The notes: generated by a model from the letters alone, not told the origin. A DNA stretch of 64,000 bases from G963663775 sp963664255 (GCA_963664255.1 OY760938.1:2232001-2296000), one strand, 5' to 3'. Shown: positions 43,230-52,491, counted from the first letter of the stretch. Numbers and translations are program-made.

Positions 43230-44642
43230 ATGTTTGCAGATGTTAATAATCTTCTGAACAAAATCGACAATATCCTGTGGGGGATACCGCTGATTGTGCT
43301 GATTTTTGTGGGCGGAATTTTTCTGACAATCCGGCTGCGAGGATTACAAATCAAGCATTTGGGCAAAGCACTGCGCTTTATTGTGCAAAACGAGGACGGC
43401 GGAACCGGAGAGGTGACAAGCTTTGGCGCGCTGTGCACCGCACTGTCTGCAACGATTGGCACCGGCAATATCGTGGGTGTGGCAACAGCCGTGACCAGTG
43501 GCGGACCGGGCGCGCTGTTTTGGATGGTGGTTGCTGCCTTTTTCGGCATGGCGACGAAGTATGCGGAAGGGCTGCTTGCGATTAAATACCGCACTGTAAA
43601 CGAAAACGGGCATAGCTTGGGCGGACCATTTTATTATATTGAACGCGGTATGGGACCCAAATGGAAGTGGCTTGCAAAAACCTTTGCGTTTTTTGGGATG
43701 TGTGCCGGTCTGTTGGGCATTGGCACCTTTACGCAAGTCAATGGAATCGCATCAGCGGTTCACAATTTCTTTGACCCGCAAGACGCATGGACGGTGCAGC
43801 TGCCGCTCATCGGCGAATATTCATGGACCGTTGTGCTGGCAAGCCTGATTCTGACAACCTGCGTGGCATTGGTATTGATTGGCGGTATTCGTCGTATTTC
43901 ACACGTGTCGCAGGTGGTTGTGCCGTTTATGGCGATTGCATATGTGGTGTTTTGCGTGATTCTGCTCGCGTATAACGTGCAGGAAATTCCGGGTGCGATT
44001 GTCACCATCGTGCGCAGTGCCTTTGCACCAACTGCGGTAGCGGGCGGCGTCATGGGCAGTATGGTGGTTGCAATGCAGAAAGGTATTGCGCGCGGCATCT
44101 TCTCCAATGAAGCAGGTTTGGGCTCTGCGCCGATTGCGGCAGCTGCGGCAAAGACCAAAGAGCCGGTGCGCCAAGGATTGGTTTCGATGACAGGTACCTT
44201 TATTGATACCATTATCATTTGCACGATGACAGGTCTGGCACTCGTGGTGACCGGTGCGTGGCAAGTACCTGGTTTGGAAGGTGTGGCGGTCACGACATAT
44301 GCGTTCCAAAAGGGCTTGCCGTTCACAGAAGGGGTGTCCTCCTTGTTGCTGCTGCTGAGTCTGGTGTTCTTTGCTTTTACCACCATTTTGGGTTGGGATT
44401 ATTACGGAGAACGCTGCCTGGAGTACTTTTCCAACGGCAGAAAAACCAGCTTGACGGTGTATCGTTGGCTTTATATTTTTGCGGTATTTATTGGGCCCTA
44501 TATGACCGTTTCAGCGGTATGGACCATGGCAGACATTTTCAATGGCTTGATGGCATTGCCCAATATGGTGGCCGTGCTCGCATTGAGCGGTGTGGTTGTG
44601 GCAGAAACAAAAGAATATTTTGCACGCTATACAAAAGAATAG
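43230..44642 (+). CDS. AGCS-family sodium:alanine/glycine symporter
   Basis: Sodium-coupled amino acid importer, 470 residues with about ten membrane segments. Family signatures visible: ALSATIGTGNIVGVATAV, GGPGALFWM, and GIARGIFSNEAGLGSAPIAAAAA. The final segments contain GWDYYGERCLEYF, also characteristic. The ATG at 43230 has GGGGAGG upstream. The gene lies after an HPr-like gene and an attenuator-like hairpin. Substrate is probably alanine or glycine, by family. Confidence 0.94.
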   Translation: MFADVNNLLNKIDNILWGIPLIVLIFVGGIFLTIRLRGLQIKHLGKALRFIVQNEDGGTGEVTSFGALCTALSATIGTGNIVGVATAVTSGGPGALFWMVVAAFFGMATKYAEGLLAIKYRTVNENGHSLGGPFYYIERGMGPKWKWLAKTFAFFGMCAGLLGIGTFTQVNGIASAVHNFFDPQDAWTVQLPLIGEYSWTVVLASLILTTCVALVLIGGIRRISHVSQVVVPFMAIAYVVFCVILLAYNVQEIPGAIVTIVRSAFAPTAVAGGVMGSMVVAMQKGIARGIFSNEAGLGSAPIAAAAAKTKEPVRQGLVSMTGTFIDTIIICTMTGLALVVTGAWQVPGLEGVAVTTYAFQKGLPFTEGVSSLLLLLSLVFFAFTTILGWDYYGERCLEYFSNGRKTSLTVYRWLYIFAVFIGPYMTVSAVWTMADIFNGLMALPNMVAVLALSGVVVAETKEYFARYTKE

Positions 44643-44650
44643 CAGCAGAA

Positions 44651-44689
44651 AACGCATGGACACTGTGAATGCAGTATCCATGCGTTTTT
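44651..44689. terminator. Bidirectional terminator between the symporter and galM
   Basis: Ten-bp stem AACGCATGGA/TCCATGCGTT, 15-nt loop, followed by TTTG on the plus strand; it lies between two convergent genes. Confidence 0.8.
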
Positions 44690-44704
44690 GTTTGTGATAA
44701 TTCG

Positions 44705-45760
44705 TCATACCCAATCCAACACACTGAAATGATATACAGTTTTTTGGTGATACGCTTGCCCTGCGCGCACAACCGGAGAGGGGAAATTTGCCTGATTGAT
44801 GGCATTGGGCCAGTTTTGTGTGTCCAAACAGATACCCGTGCACATGGTGTACATGGCATCGTCTTTTCCGAGCGGTAATCCATCCAAATCATTGCCGGTG
44901 TAAAGCTGCAATCCCGGTTGCGAGGACCAACAGTCCAGCTTGCGTCCGCTTTCTTCTGACATCAAGCAGGCGACTGGCATCAAGGCAGGGTTGTGGGCGG
45001 GTTTGATGATGAAATTGTGATTATAGCCATGTCCATTGGTCAGCTGTGCATCGGGTCGCTCCATTTGGTCACCGATGCGTGTCATTGTCCGAAAGTCAAA
45101 GGGGGTTTGGTCGACTGGACGCAGTTCACCTGTGGGAATCAAGGAGGCATCTGTGGGCAGAAAATAATTGGCATAAATTTTCAAATGATGATTTAAAACC
45201 GTGCCCGCATCATGTCCATCCAAGTTGAAATAATGGTGATTGCTGAAGTTTATGACGGTGTCCTCATCGCAGTGTGCATAGGCATCCATTGTGAGTTTGT
45301 TTTCTGTTAGCGCATAAATGATTTGCGCATCAACGGCGCCGGGATAGCCGCCTTCGCCCTTGGGCGAGCGATAGCGGAGCACCAGTGCGTCTTGGGCGAT
45401 GGAAGCACTCCAGATTTTTGTGCTGAAGCCATCAAAACCACCATGCAGACTATGTGCGCCGTCATTGCTTTGCAGGGGAAAGGTTTTGCCGCCCAGCATA
45501 AAGTTGGAATCGCGGATGCGACCTGCACACCGCCCCAATGCAGCACCGAAAAAATGTTGATTGTGCAGATACCCATCTAGGGTGTCAAAGCCTAAAACAA
45601 CATCTTCAAAACCATCCGCCCCGGGCGCAGAAAGCATGCGCAGGGTTGCGCCGTAGGTTAAGATTTCAGCGGTCATACCACTTTCACTGCGCAAGGTGTA
45701 ACAGGTGACAGGCTCGCCCTGCTCCGTTACGCCAAAAGGCTTACAACCAATTACCGACAT
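44705..45760 (-). CDS. galM: Aldose 1-epimerase (mutarotase)
   Basis: Interconverts alpha and beta anomers of aldoses such as galactose, 351 residues. The family features are YGATLRMLSAPG, the GRCAGRI motif, HSLHGGFDGFSTKIW with the substrate-binding His, and NFSNHHYFNLDG carrying a catalytic His. The catalytic Glu is probably the one near CLMSEESGRKLDCWSSQPGLQLYTGN. ATG 45760 follows GAGGAGG. It has a strong promoter about 220 bp upstream with a cre-like site and an attenuator-like hairpin, so catabolite control is likely. No other galactose genes are in the window. Confidence 0.95.
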   Translation of the reverse strand: MSVIGCKPFGVTEQGEPVTCYTLRSESGMTAEILTYGATLRMLSAPGADGFEDVVLGFDTLDGYLHNQHFFGAALGRCAGRIRDSNFMLGGKTFPLQSNDGAHSLHGGFDGFSTKIWSASIAQDALVLRYRSPKGEGGYPGAVDAQIIYALTENKLTMDAYAHCDEDTVINFSNHHYFNLDGHDAGTVLNHHLKIYANYFLPTDASLIPTGELRPVDQTPFDFRTMTRIGDQMERPDAQLTNGHGYNHNFIIKPAHNPALMPVACLMSEESGRKLDCWSSQPGLQLYTGNDLDGLPLGKDDAMYTMCTGICLDTQNWPNAINQANFPSPVVRAGQAYHQKTVYHFSVLDWV

Positions 45761-45786
45761 AAATGCTCCTCCTCACATCTCAGCCA

Positions 45787-45823
45787 CAAAAGCATTGGGT
45801 GTGCAAAAAGTTCTGCCCAATGC
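45787..45823 (-). terminator. Attenuator-like hairpin in the galM leader
   Basis: Stem GCATTGGG/CCCAATGC (45823-45816 with 45799-45792 on the minus strand) followed by TTTTGTGG, ending 27 bp before the galM ATG. It could stop transcription within the leader. Confidence 0.5.
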
Positions 45824-45985
45824 AACGTCCTGACGCATAGCGAATGGTTCACTATATGCCAAGAACCTTGTGTCCCATTCCAAATGCACAGTTTATACGT
45901 AAAACATACATATGTGCAAAATGCAAAATCCCAATGTTTGTGCTTTTGAGAAAAGCAGCAGTGCAGGGCACTGCGTGTTGAGATT

Positions 45986-46014
45986 ATTATAAAGCGTTTG
46001 CATAAATGGTGCAA
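45986..46014 (-). promoter_or_regulatory. galM promoter with embedded cre-like site
   Basis: Minus strand TTGCAC (46014-46009), 17-bp spacer, TATAAT (45991-45986). ATGCAAACGCTTTAT at 46003-45989 matches the CcpA cre consensus WTGNAANCGNWNNCW at all but the final C, and overlaps the spacer and -10, where CcpA binding would repress. Confidence 0.65.
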
Positions 46015-46108
46015 TATTAAGTGAGAAACATTCGGAATTTGTCGTAAAATTTGTTGTTATGACCAAAAACGAAAAAATTATATTAGGTAATAGTGCAATA
46101 AAAATTTC

Positions 46109-46879
46109 CTATTCTGTATCGATTTGAAAAAAGCGCATCCCGTTTTCTGTGGTGCAATGGATGATTTCTTCGACAGAAAGATTTCGAATTTCTGCAATTT
46201 TTTCCGCAATGCGGTATAAATATAAAGAGGAATTGCGTTTTCCGCGGAATGGGTCGGGTGTCAGATACGGTGCATCGGTTTCAATCATGATGCGGTCGAG
46301 CGGCATCATTTCGATGACTTCATGCGATTTTTTTGCATTTTTAAAGGTGATAACACCTGTGAAAGACAGGTAATACCCAAGGTTTAAAAATTGCTGGGCG
46401 GTTTCGGCACTTCCGGAATAGCAATGGCAGACGCCGCGCACATCGGGGTGCTGTTCGGCAATGGTGAGGCAATCCAAATGCGCTTCACGGTCATGCACAA
46501 TGACAGGAAGCTGCAGACGCTTCGCCATACGCATCTGTGCATGGAAGATTTCCTGCTGTTTTTTTCGGGCGGCAGCATCCTTTTCCCAATAATAGTCCAG
46601 ACCAATTTCGCCGATGGCACGCACCTTGGGGTGATTTTTGGCAAGCTGCTCAATTCCCTCCAAATCCACACCGTTTTGTAGATTTTCTGGATGATAACCC
46701 ACCGCAGCATACATGAAATTATAGCTTTCGGCATAAGAAACCGCCTTTTGGCTGGTTTCCAAATCGCATCCGGGGTTTAAAATCAAACCGACATTTTGCT
46801 GTGGCATATCATGCAGCAGCGGTGCACGGTCCTCGTCAAAGCGCGCATCATCATAGTGCGCGTGTGTATCAAATAACAT
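46109..46879 (-). CDS. tatD: TatD-family metal-dependent hydrolase
   Basis: Cytoplasmic deoxyribonuclease-like hydrolase, 256 residues. Metal ligands in FDTHAHYDD (about 3-11), Glu in AIGEIGLDYYW, His in PVIVHDREAH and CHCYSG, and Asp in IETDAPYLTPDPFRGKRN, the TatD signature. The start ATG 46879 follows AAAGGAG; an in-frame ATG at 46906 overlaps the preceding gene without a site. It lies 23 bp after the IMPACT-family gene. Confidence 0.94.
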   Translation of the reverse strand: MLFDTHAHYDDARFDEDRAPLLHDMPQQNVGLILNPGCDLETSQKAVSYAESYNFMYAAVGYHPENLQNGVDLEGIEQLAKNHPKVRAIGEIGLDYYWEKDAAARKKQQEIFHAQMRMAKRLQLPVIVHDREAHLDCLTIAEQHPDVRGVCHCYSGSAETAQQFLNLGYYLSFTGVITFKNAKKSHEVIEMMPLDRIMIETDAPYLTPDPFRGKRNSSLYLYRIAEKIAEIRNLSVEEIIHCTTENGMRFFQIDTE

Positions 46880-46902
46880 GGTGTTCTCCTTTGGAATGCG
46901 TG

Positions 46903-47547
46903 TCAAGACAGCTCTTTTTTGCGTCCCATAAATTTACTTTCAATGTATTGTGCATAAACGGTGCCGGCAGTGGCTTCTGCAAGCACCATATTTAAGGCAT
47001 CTTCCTGTCCAGTGGGCAGCAGGAGCGTCAGTGTGACATCTGCGCCATAATCGGTGCTTTCAATGGTGCAATCAAACGTGCGCAACAGATGCTGCACAAT
47101 TTCAAACAGCGGATAAGGACACGCCACGAGCAGGACGGAAAACATACTCATTTCCATTACGCCTGAGGCGGCAACGGCAAGCTTTGCGCCCTCGGTATAG
47201 GCGCGCACAAGTCCGCCTGTGCCCAGCAAAATGCCGCCGAAATAGCGCGTGACAACACAACAGACATTGGACAAATCTCGATGGCGCAGCACCTCTAAAA
47301 TGGGCATCCCAGCCGTTCCCTGCGGCTCGCCATCGTCAGAGTAGCGCATTAGGTTGCCCTCGCGAATGATATATGCCCAGCAATTATGCGCTGCATCCCA
47401 ATAGGTTTCGCGCATTTCCTTCACCTTTGCAACGGCTTCTTCCGCACTTTCTACGCGCCAAAGCCGTCCGGTGAATTTGGAGCGTTTTTCTTCAAAGCCG
47501 TCCTCGGCATAGGACGAAAAGGGAATGAAATAATTTTGGTTATGCAT
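46903..47547 (-). CDS. YigZ/IMPACT-family protein
   Basis: 214 residues, UPF0029 N-terminal domain plus DUF1949 C-terminal domain. The family blocks are EEKRSKFTGRLWRVESAEEA, AAHNCWAYI, SDDGEPQGTAGMPILEVL and VVTRYFGGILLGTGGLVRAY. The eukaryotic homologue IMPACT regulates translation; the bacterial function is unsettled. It overlaps the upstream hflX by 8 bp, so it is translationally coupled to a ribosome-associated GTPase. Confidence 0.93.
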   Translation of the reverse strand: MHNQNYFIPFSSYAEDGFEEKRSKFTGRLWRVESAEEAVAKVKEMRETYWDAAHNCWAYIIREGNLMRYSDDGEPQGTAGMPILEVLRHRDLSNVCCVVTRYFGGILLGTGGLVRAYTEGAKLAVAASGVMEMSMFSVLLVACPYPLFEIVQHLLRTFDCTIESTDYGADVTLTLLLPTGQEDALNMVLAEATAGTVYAQYIESKFMGRKKELS

Positions 47548-48817
47548 GAGGCTCGACCTCGTAGGATTTCATGCGCCCAAAGGTTTTGTCATCACAAATG
47601 ACCTCTACAATCGTGCCCTCTGCAGCATATTCGACAGAAAGCACCTGTGCCTCTCGATGCAGGGTATCGAGGGCTTGTCCATCTTGATAGGGAATGAGCA
47701 GGTGCATTTTATGCTTGCCTTTGTCCAAGGTTTTTTCAATCGCCGACAGCAGTTCGGGAATACCGCGTCCATGCTTGGCGGAAATCATCACGCGGTCGGC
47801 TTGGCGGAAGGGCAATAGGTCAGGGGCGCACAAATCGGCTTTGTTGCAAACCAAAATACGAGGAATGTCTTGTGCACCCAGTTGGGTGATAACGTGCTCC
47901 ACGGTTGCGCCTTGCTCCTGCCAATCAGGGTGCGAGATGTCAACCACGTGCAGCAGGACATCTGCATACTTTAGTTCTTCCAGCGTTGCTCGAAACGCCG
48001 ACACCAGATGATGAGGCAGTTTACGAATGAATCCAACCGTGTCGGAGAGTAGAATTTCCTGTGTGTCAGAAATGCGCAGCTTGCGTGTGGTGGGGTCAAG
48101 GGTGTCAAACAGACGATTGTTTGCGGCAATGCCCGCATCTGTCAGGGTGTTGAGCAGGGTGGATTTGCCGGCATTGGTGTAGCCAACGATGGAAACGAGC
48201 GGCAATTCTGCCTTTTGGCGTTGTCGGCGCTGTACGGAACGCACCTGACGCACCTGCTGCAAATCCTCTTTGAGCTTGTCAATACGGCGGCGGATATGAC
48301 GGCGGTCGCTTTCCAGCTTGCTTTCACCAGGGCCTCTTGTGCCAATGCCGCCGCCAAGACGGCTCATAGACTTGCCAAGACCGGAAAGCCGCGGCAGAAT
48401 ATATTGATATTGCGCAAGCTCCACCTGCAGCTTGCCCTCGCCTGTGTGGGCACGCTGTGCAAAAATATCCAAAATCAGTCCGGAACGGTCGAGCACAGCG
48501 CGGTTGAACAATTCCTCCAGTGTGCGCATTTGAGAGGGCGACAGTTCATTGTCAAAAATAATCAGCTCTGCGTCTTGTGCTTCTGCCAAGAGCCGAACCT
48601 CTTCGGTTTTGCCTTCACCGATGAAGGTGCGGGCATCCGGAGTGGGACGGTTTTGCAGAACTTTTCCAACGCAAATGCCGCCTGCGGTTTCCAGAAGTGC
48701 CTCTAATTCGTCAAGCGTTTCTTCTGTCGCATCCTGTTCGCGGGTAAAGCTGTGGCAGGACAATCCCACGAGAATTGCACGCTCATGCTTTACGGTTTGT
48801 GTTTGATTGTCTGTCAT
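47540..48817 (-). CDS. hflX: GTPase HflX
   Basis: Ribosome-splitting GTPase that rescues stalled 70S and acts in heat stress, 425 residues. The N-terminal HflX domain has PDARTFIGEGKTEEV and the glycine-rich linker GGGIGTRGPGESKLE; the coiled coil RRHIRRRIDKLKEDLQQVR precedes the G domain with GYTNAGKSTLLNTL, DTVGFIRKLPH and NKAD. ATG 48817 follows CAGGAGG. yigZ overlaps its end. Confidence 0.95.
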   Translation of the reverse strand: MTDNQTQTVKHERAILVGLSCHSFTREQDATEETLDELEALLETAGGICVGKVLQNRPTPDARTFIGEGKTEEVRLLAEAQDAELIIFDNELSPSQMRTLEELFNRAVLDRSGLILDIFAQRAHTGEGKLQVELAQYQYILPRLSGLGKSMSRLGGGIGTRGPGESKLESDRRHIRRRIDKLKEDLQQVRQVRSVQRRQRQKAELPLVSIVGYTNAGKSTLLNTLTDAGIAANNRLFDTLDPTTRKLRISDTQEILLSDTVGFIRKLPHHLVSAFRATLEELKYADVLLHVVDISHPDWQEQGATVEHVITQLGAQDIPRILVCNKADLCAPDLLPFRQADRVMISAKHGRGIPELLSAIEKTLDKGKHKMHLLIPYQDGQALDTLHREAQVLSVEYAAEGTIVEVICDDKTFGRMKSYEVEPHA

Positions 48818-48859
48818 GGATGACGACCTCCTGTGTTTTCAAAAATAAAATAAGAATTT

Positions 48860-49438
48860 CTAGGATGGTGCACGTAGGATAATCGCGCCATCTTCAAATT
48901 GTATATCAGAAATGGGATGTTCTGTTTCGGTGAGCAGCTGCGCCAAGGCTTGGTTGCATCCTTGCGTGATGTTCTCAGGTAGGGCGGTGGAGGGCAACTG
49001 CAAATCCCCGATTTGCAGGGATACCTCAGTGAGGGATGGGGGTGTGGTCTGCGTCTGCACGATGGCATCCAGCTGCAGCGGAATTTGTGCAGGCAGTAAA
49101 ATGAGTGCAGAGCGAATGCTGCTGCTTTGGATATACTGCTGTAGCGTTTCCTTTTCGGCACTGCCACTGACACGAATGCCACCATCCGCATGGATGGACA
49201 CAGACACCTCGTGAATGGGGAAAAGGGGAGAGAGCTTTTCAGTGAGCAGCTGTGCAAGCTCAGCTTCTGTCCATTTTTGCGTATCATCGGCAGGAAGCTG
49301 CTGTGTAATCGAAGATTCTGTATTGGGCGTGGACGCAGACGGTGAATGCTGCAGCATCATTTTCCCGATTAGAACCAAACACAACAGCACGCAGGTTCCT
49401 AAAATTAAGGTGTAGCTAAAACTTCTGTCTTGTTCCAT
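48860..49438 (-). CDS. Membrane-anchored hypothetical protein, 192 residues
   Basis: One N-terminal membrane segment (FSYTLILGTCVLLCLVLIGKMML, about 7-29), then a Ser/Thr/Pro linker, then an alpha/beta extracytoplasmic domain with two repeats of about 55 residues, each ending in an amphipathic strand (VSVSIHADGGIRVSGSA and EVSLQIGDLQLPS). I recognise no family. ATG 49438 follows GGAGGGCG. It ends 42 bp before hflX. Confidence 0.65.
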   Translation of the reverse strand: MEQDRSFSYTLILGTCVLLCLVLIGKMMLQHSPSASTPNTESSITQQLPADDTQKWTEAELAQLLTEKLSPLFPIHEVSVSIHADGGIRVSGSAEKETLQQYIQSSSIRSALILLPAQIPLQLDAIVQTQTTPPSLTEVSLQIGDLQLPSTALPENITQGCNQALAQLLTETEHPISDIQFEDGAIILRAPS

Positions 49439-49555
49439 TGCAATCGCCCTCCTTTTCTGTATGGTATGGAGGCAGGACGGGAGTTATTCCAATAGAACCG
49501 CAGCGTGAAAATATTTTGCCATCACGCCACACAGGAATACTTGCAGCCGCACGCT

Positions 49556-51607
49556 TCAGTTGAAGAAGCCTGTTTCATCCTGTTTCCGAAACAGTCGTTC
49601 AATCGCTTCACGCAGGACAGGAAATGCAGAAAAATCCGTGGTTTTTTGCAGCAGCTGTGCGGCATCCTGCTGTGCATTTTGCAGCCATTGCACATCGCTG
49701 AGCATATCCGCAATATGCAGCTGCGGCAAACCATGCTGCCGATTGCCGAAAAAATCACCGGGACCGCGTTGCTGTAGGTCGGCCTTTGCAATGGCGAAGC
49801 CATCCGATGTCTGGCTCAAAAGCTGTAACCGTTCGCGTGCCTGTGCACCTTGGTCCACGCCAAAGAAAATGCAATAGGATTGCCGTTTGCCACGACCAAC
49901 ACGCCCGCGCAGCTGATGCAGCTGTGACAATCCGAATCGCTGCGCATCCTCCACCACCATGAGTGTTGCGTTTGGGACGTTGACACCGACTTCAATAACC
50001 GTGGTGGAAACCAAAATATCAATCGTACCGGCGGCGAATTGCTGCATCACTGCATCCTTTTCCGATTGCCGCATCTTTCCATGCATCAAACCGATTTTTC
50101 GCCTTGGGAAATGCTGCTGCAAATCGGCGGCATGGTCGCTCGCGTTTTTTAAATCCAGTTCACCCTTTTGCACAAGCGGACACACCACATACACTTGGCC
50201 GCTATCCTGACACTGCTTTTCGATGAAGCGATAAATGCGTGTGCGCATAGGTTCTCCCACGGCATAGGTTTCCACAGGGGCGCGTCCCGGCGGCAGTTCA
50301 TCCAAAACCGACACCTCAAGCTCGGCATAGACAAGCAGTGCAAGTGTGCGCGGAATAGGGGTGGCGGACATGACGAGCACGTGCGGCAGTTGCCCTTTTG
50401 CAGAGAGCAGGGCGCGCTGCTGGACACCGAAACGATGCTGTTCGTCCACCACAACGGCACCTAGCTGCCGAAAGGTGACATCCTGCTGAATCAATGCGTG
50501 CGTGCCGATGATGAGATGCACACTGCCGTCTGCAATCTGTGCTTTGATGGCGCGCTTCTGCCCTGCGGACAAAGAACCGGACAGCAAACGGATTTGCACC
50601 CCCAGAGGGGCAAAAATGCGTTGGAAGGTTTCGTAATGCTGTGCCGCCAGAATTTCAGTCGGTGCCATGACGGCAGCCTGGAAGCCGTTTTGTATCGCAA
50701 GGGCACAGAGTGCGGCAGCAATCGCGGTTTTGCCAGAACCGACATCCCCCTGCACCAGTCGGTTCATGGGGTGTCCGCCCGTCACATCTTGTAGGATGTC
50801 ATCGACAACGCGCCGCTGTGCCGCAGTGGGGGGAAAGCCAAGCTGCTTCCAGAAAGGCGAAAGGTTTATATCCAAAAACTGTATGCCACGCTCTGCTTGC
50901 CGACGTGTTTTCAAATAGGCAAGCCCGCAGCAAAGCACAAACAGCTCTTCATAAATAAACCTGCGCCGTGCCGTTTCTGCATCTGCCATGCACGGCGGCT
51001 GGTGAATGTTTTGCAGGCTTTCCGCAAGGGAAGGGAACGCATATTTTTCGCGCATATCCTGCGGAAGCGGGTCGGGAATTGCAGTGTCGATGTGCTGCAA
51101 GGCAGTATGGACGATTTGGCGAATATCACGCTGTGTAATGCCGGCAGACAAGGGATATACCGGACAAATGCGGCCGTTTGGTGCGTCATCCCTGCATTTT
51201 TCATGGGCGGGAGAAATCATTTGCAGGTGTTTTCCGTTTTTCTGCACTGCGCCGAAAAAAAGATAGGTTTCTCCCGCACGCAGCTGCGCGGCAGCATATT
51301 TGTTGTTGAAATAGACGATTTGCAGCACACCGCTTGGGTCGAACACGCGCAGCTTCGTGATGTCCATGCCCTGTCGGATGTGGCTGTGCTGTGGCGCAGT
51401 GCCAATGACCGCGCAGATGCAACACTTTTCGTGGGCATCTGTGGGGGACAACTGTCCAATGGGAATGATTTTCGTACGGTCCTCATATTCGCGGGGATAA
51501 AACAGCAATGCATCCTGCAGGGTGTGTATGCCAAGGCGTTCCAAAATCGCGGCCTTTTTAGGTCCAATGCCGCGCACACTGCGGATGGATGCGGAAAGTT
51601 TGCCCAT
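49556..51607 (-). CDS. recG: ATP-dependent DNA helicase RecG
   Basis: Helicase that remodels stalled forks and Holliday junctions, 683 residues. The wedge domain (about 1-200) has GIGPKKAAILERLGI and FYPREYEDRT. Helicase motifs: GDVGSGKTAIAAAL (motif I), VVVDEQHRFGVQQR (II), SATPIPRTL (III), STTVIEVGVNVPNA (V) and HQLRGRVGRG (VI). ATG 51607 has GAGG 8 nt upstream inside the lexA end; a longer frame to 51661 overlaps lexA further without a site. It follows lexA by 8 bp, so an SOS-linked operon is possible. Confidence 0.95.
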   Translation of the reverse strand: MGKLSASIRSVRGIGPKKAAILERLGIHTLQDALLFYPREYEDRTKIIPIGQLSPTDAHEKCCICAVIGTAPQHSHIRQGMDITKLRVFDPSGVLQIVYFNNKYAAAQLRAGETYLFFGAVQKNGKHLQMISPAHEKCRDDAPNGRICPVYPLSAGITQRDIRQIVHTALQHIDTAIPDPLPQDMREKYAFPSLAESLQNIHQPPCMADAETARRRFIYEELFVLCCGLAYLKTRRQAERGIQFLDINLSPFWKQLGFPPTAAQRRVVDDILQDVTGGHPMNRLVQGDVGSGKTAIAAALCALAIQNGFQAAVMAPTEILAAQHYETFQRIFAPLGVQIRLLSGSLSAGQKRAIKAQIADGSVHLIIGTHALIQQDVTFRQLGAVVVDEQHRFGVQQRALLSAKGQLPHVLVMSATPIPRTLALLVYAELEVSVLDELPPGRAPVETYAVGEPMRTRIYRFIEKQCQDSGQVYVVCPLVQKGELDLKNASDHAADLQQHFPRRKIGLMHGKMRQSEKDAVMQQFAAGTIDILVSTTVIEVGVNVPNATLMVVEDAQRFGLSQLHQLRGRVGRGKRQSYCIFFGVDQGAQARERLQLLSQTSDGFAIAKADLQQRGPGDFFGNRQHGLPQLHIADMLSDVQWLQNAQQDAAQLLQKTTDFSAFPVLREAIERLFRKQDETGFFN

Positions 51608-51615
51608 GATGCGCC

Positions 51616-52203
51616 TCAATATTCTCGATATAGCCCGACAACAACGCCGATGATGCTGCATTCACGCCCGTCAATGGGTTCAAAATCTGGATTCTCAGGC
51701 ATCAGCCAGACAGAATCCCTTGTGATTTCCAGACGCTTGCAGGTGGCTTCATCGTCCAACAGTGCCACAACAATGCTGCCGTTGTCAGCACTGGTCTGCT
51801 GACGGACAATGATGCAATCCCCGTCCAAAATGCCGGCGCCAATCATGGATTCTCCGCGAATGCGAAGCGCGAAATGCTCCCCGTATTTGCCGGAAAGATT
51901 GCAGGGAATATAGCCCTCGATGGATTCCTCAGCAAGAATTGGGATACCCGCCGTGACAACGCCCAAAATCGGAATCTGCTGCACGCTGCCCATGCCTTGC
52001 AGTGTGATGGCGCGATTTTTACGGTCTTCTTTTTCCAAATATCCCAAATCACGCAGGGATTCAATGTGTGCGTGCACCGTGGAGGGGGACTTCAGCCCCA
52101 CGCCGTGGCAAATATCTCGAACAGCAGGCGGATAACCCTGTTCGGCAATGAATTGGCGAATATAGCTGAGCACTTGCTGTTGTTTTGGTGTAAGTTTTCT
52201 CAT
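51616..52203 (-). CDS. lexA: LexA repressor
   Basis: SOS repressor, 195 residues. The winged-helix DNA-binding N-terminus reads LTPKQQQVLSYIRQFIAEQG with KSPSTVHAHIESLRDLGYL. The self-cleavage site Ala-Gly is in VVTAGIPI (about 95), the catalytic Ser in GESMIGAGI and the Lys in VVALLDDEATCKRLE. The ATG at 52203 has AAGGA about 12 nt upstream; a longer start at 52281 lacks a good site. The promoter region has a palindrome over the -35 (52354-52369), consistent with autoregulation. recG follows within 8 bp. Confidence 0.95.
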   Translation of the reverse strand: MRKLTPKQQQVLSYIRQFIAEQGYPPAVRDICHGVGLKSPSTVHAHIESLRDLGYLEKEDRKNRAITLQGMGSVQQIPILGVVTAGIPILAEESIEGYIPCNLSGKYGEHFALRIRGESMIGAGILDGDCIIVRQQTSADNGSIVVALLDDEATCKRLEITRDSVWLMPENPDFEPIDGRECSIIGVVVGLYREY

Positions 52204-52259
52204 AAGATACCCAAAGTCCTTTTCAAAAATGGTATTGTGCAGCGAATGTGTTTTGCAGG

Positions 52260-52302
52260 AAATACCGCACAATTTCCGCATATCCAGTGGGGTGCGGTAT
52301 TT
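52260..52302 (-). other. Hairpin in the lexA leader
   Basis: Perfect 11-bp stem AAATACCGCAC/GTGCGGTATTT with a 21-nt loop, within the predicted lexA 5' UTR of about 120 nt. No U-tract follows. Confidence 0.55.
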
Positions 52303-52330
52303 CGTGGGAATTGTACGATGTTACTTCACT

Positions 52331-52369
52331 AGCATATCGCATTTTCATGAGAATTGCAAACATATGTTT
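52331..52369 (-). promoter_or_regulatory. lexA promoter with overlapping candidate SOS box
   Basis: Minus strand TTGCAA (52359-52354), 17-bp spacer, TATGCT (52336-52331). The palindrome AAACATATGTTT (52358-52369) abuts the -35 and resembles the Gram-positive LexA box GAACNNNNGTTC with A for G at the ends. Confidence 0.55.
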
Positions 52370-52432
52370 CGGAAAACACGTAAAATATGCGGGATGCAGC
52401 GAGCGGGAGAGCAAAATATCCACAGGGTATAA

Positions 52433-52462
52433 TTGCATAAGTCTACCCGCCTGTGCTATAAT
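52433..52462 (+). promoter_or_regulatory. Promoter of the asp23 operon
   Basis: TTGCAT (52433-52438), 18-bp spacer, TATAAT (52457-52462). A 5' UTR of about 140 nt follows, starting with the hairpin at 52492-52518. Confidence 0.75.
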
Positions 52463-52491
52463 AAATAAACATTTATCATATATGCCATCCA

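Larger units (their letters stand above)
45761..46108. other. galM leader and upstream gap
   Basis: 348 bp with no gene. From the promoter at 45986-46014 the minus-strand leader of about 220 nt contains GCAGTG/CACTGC, TGCTTTT/AAAAGCA and the larger GCATTGGG/CCCAATGC hairpin near the start codon. The 95 bp upstream of the promoter, next to the tatD stop, are AT-rich. Confidence 0.5.
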
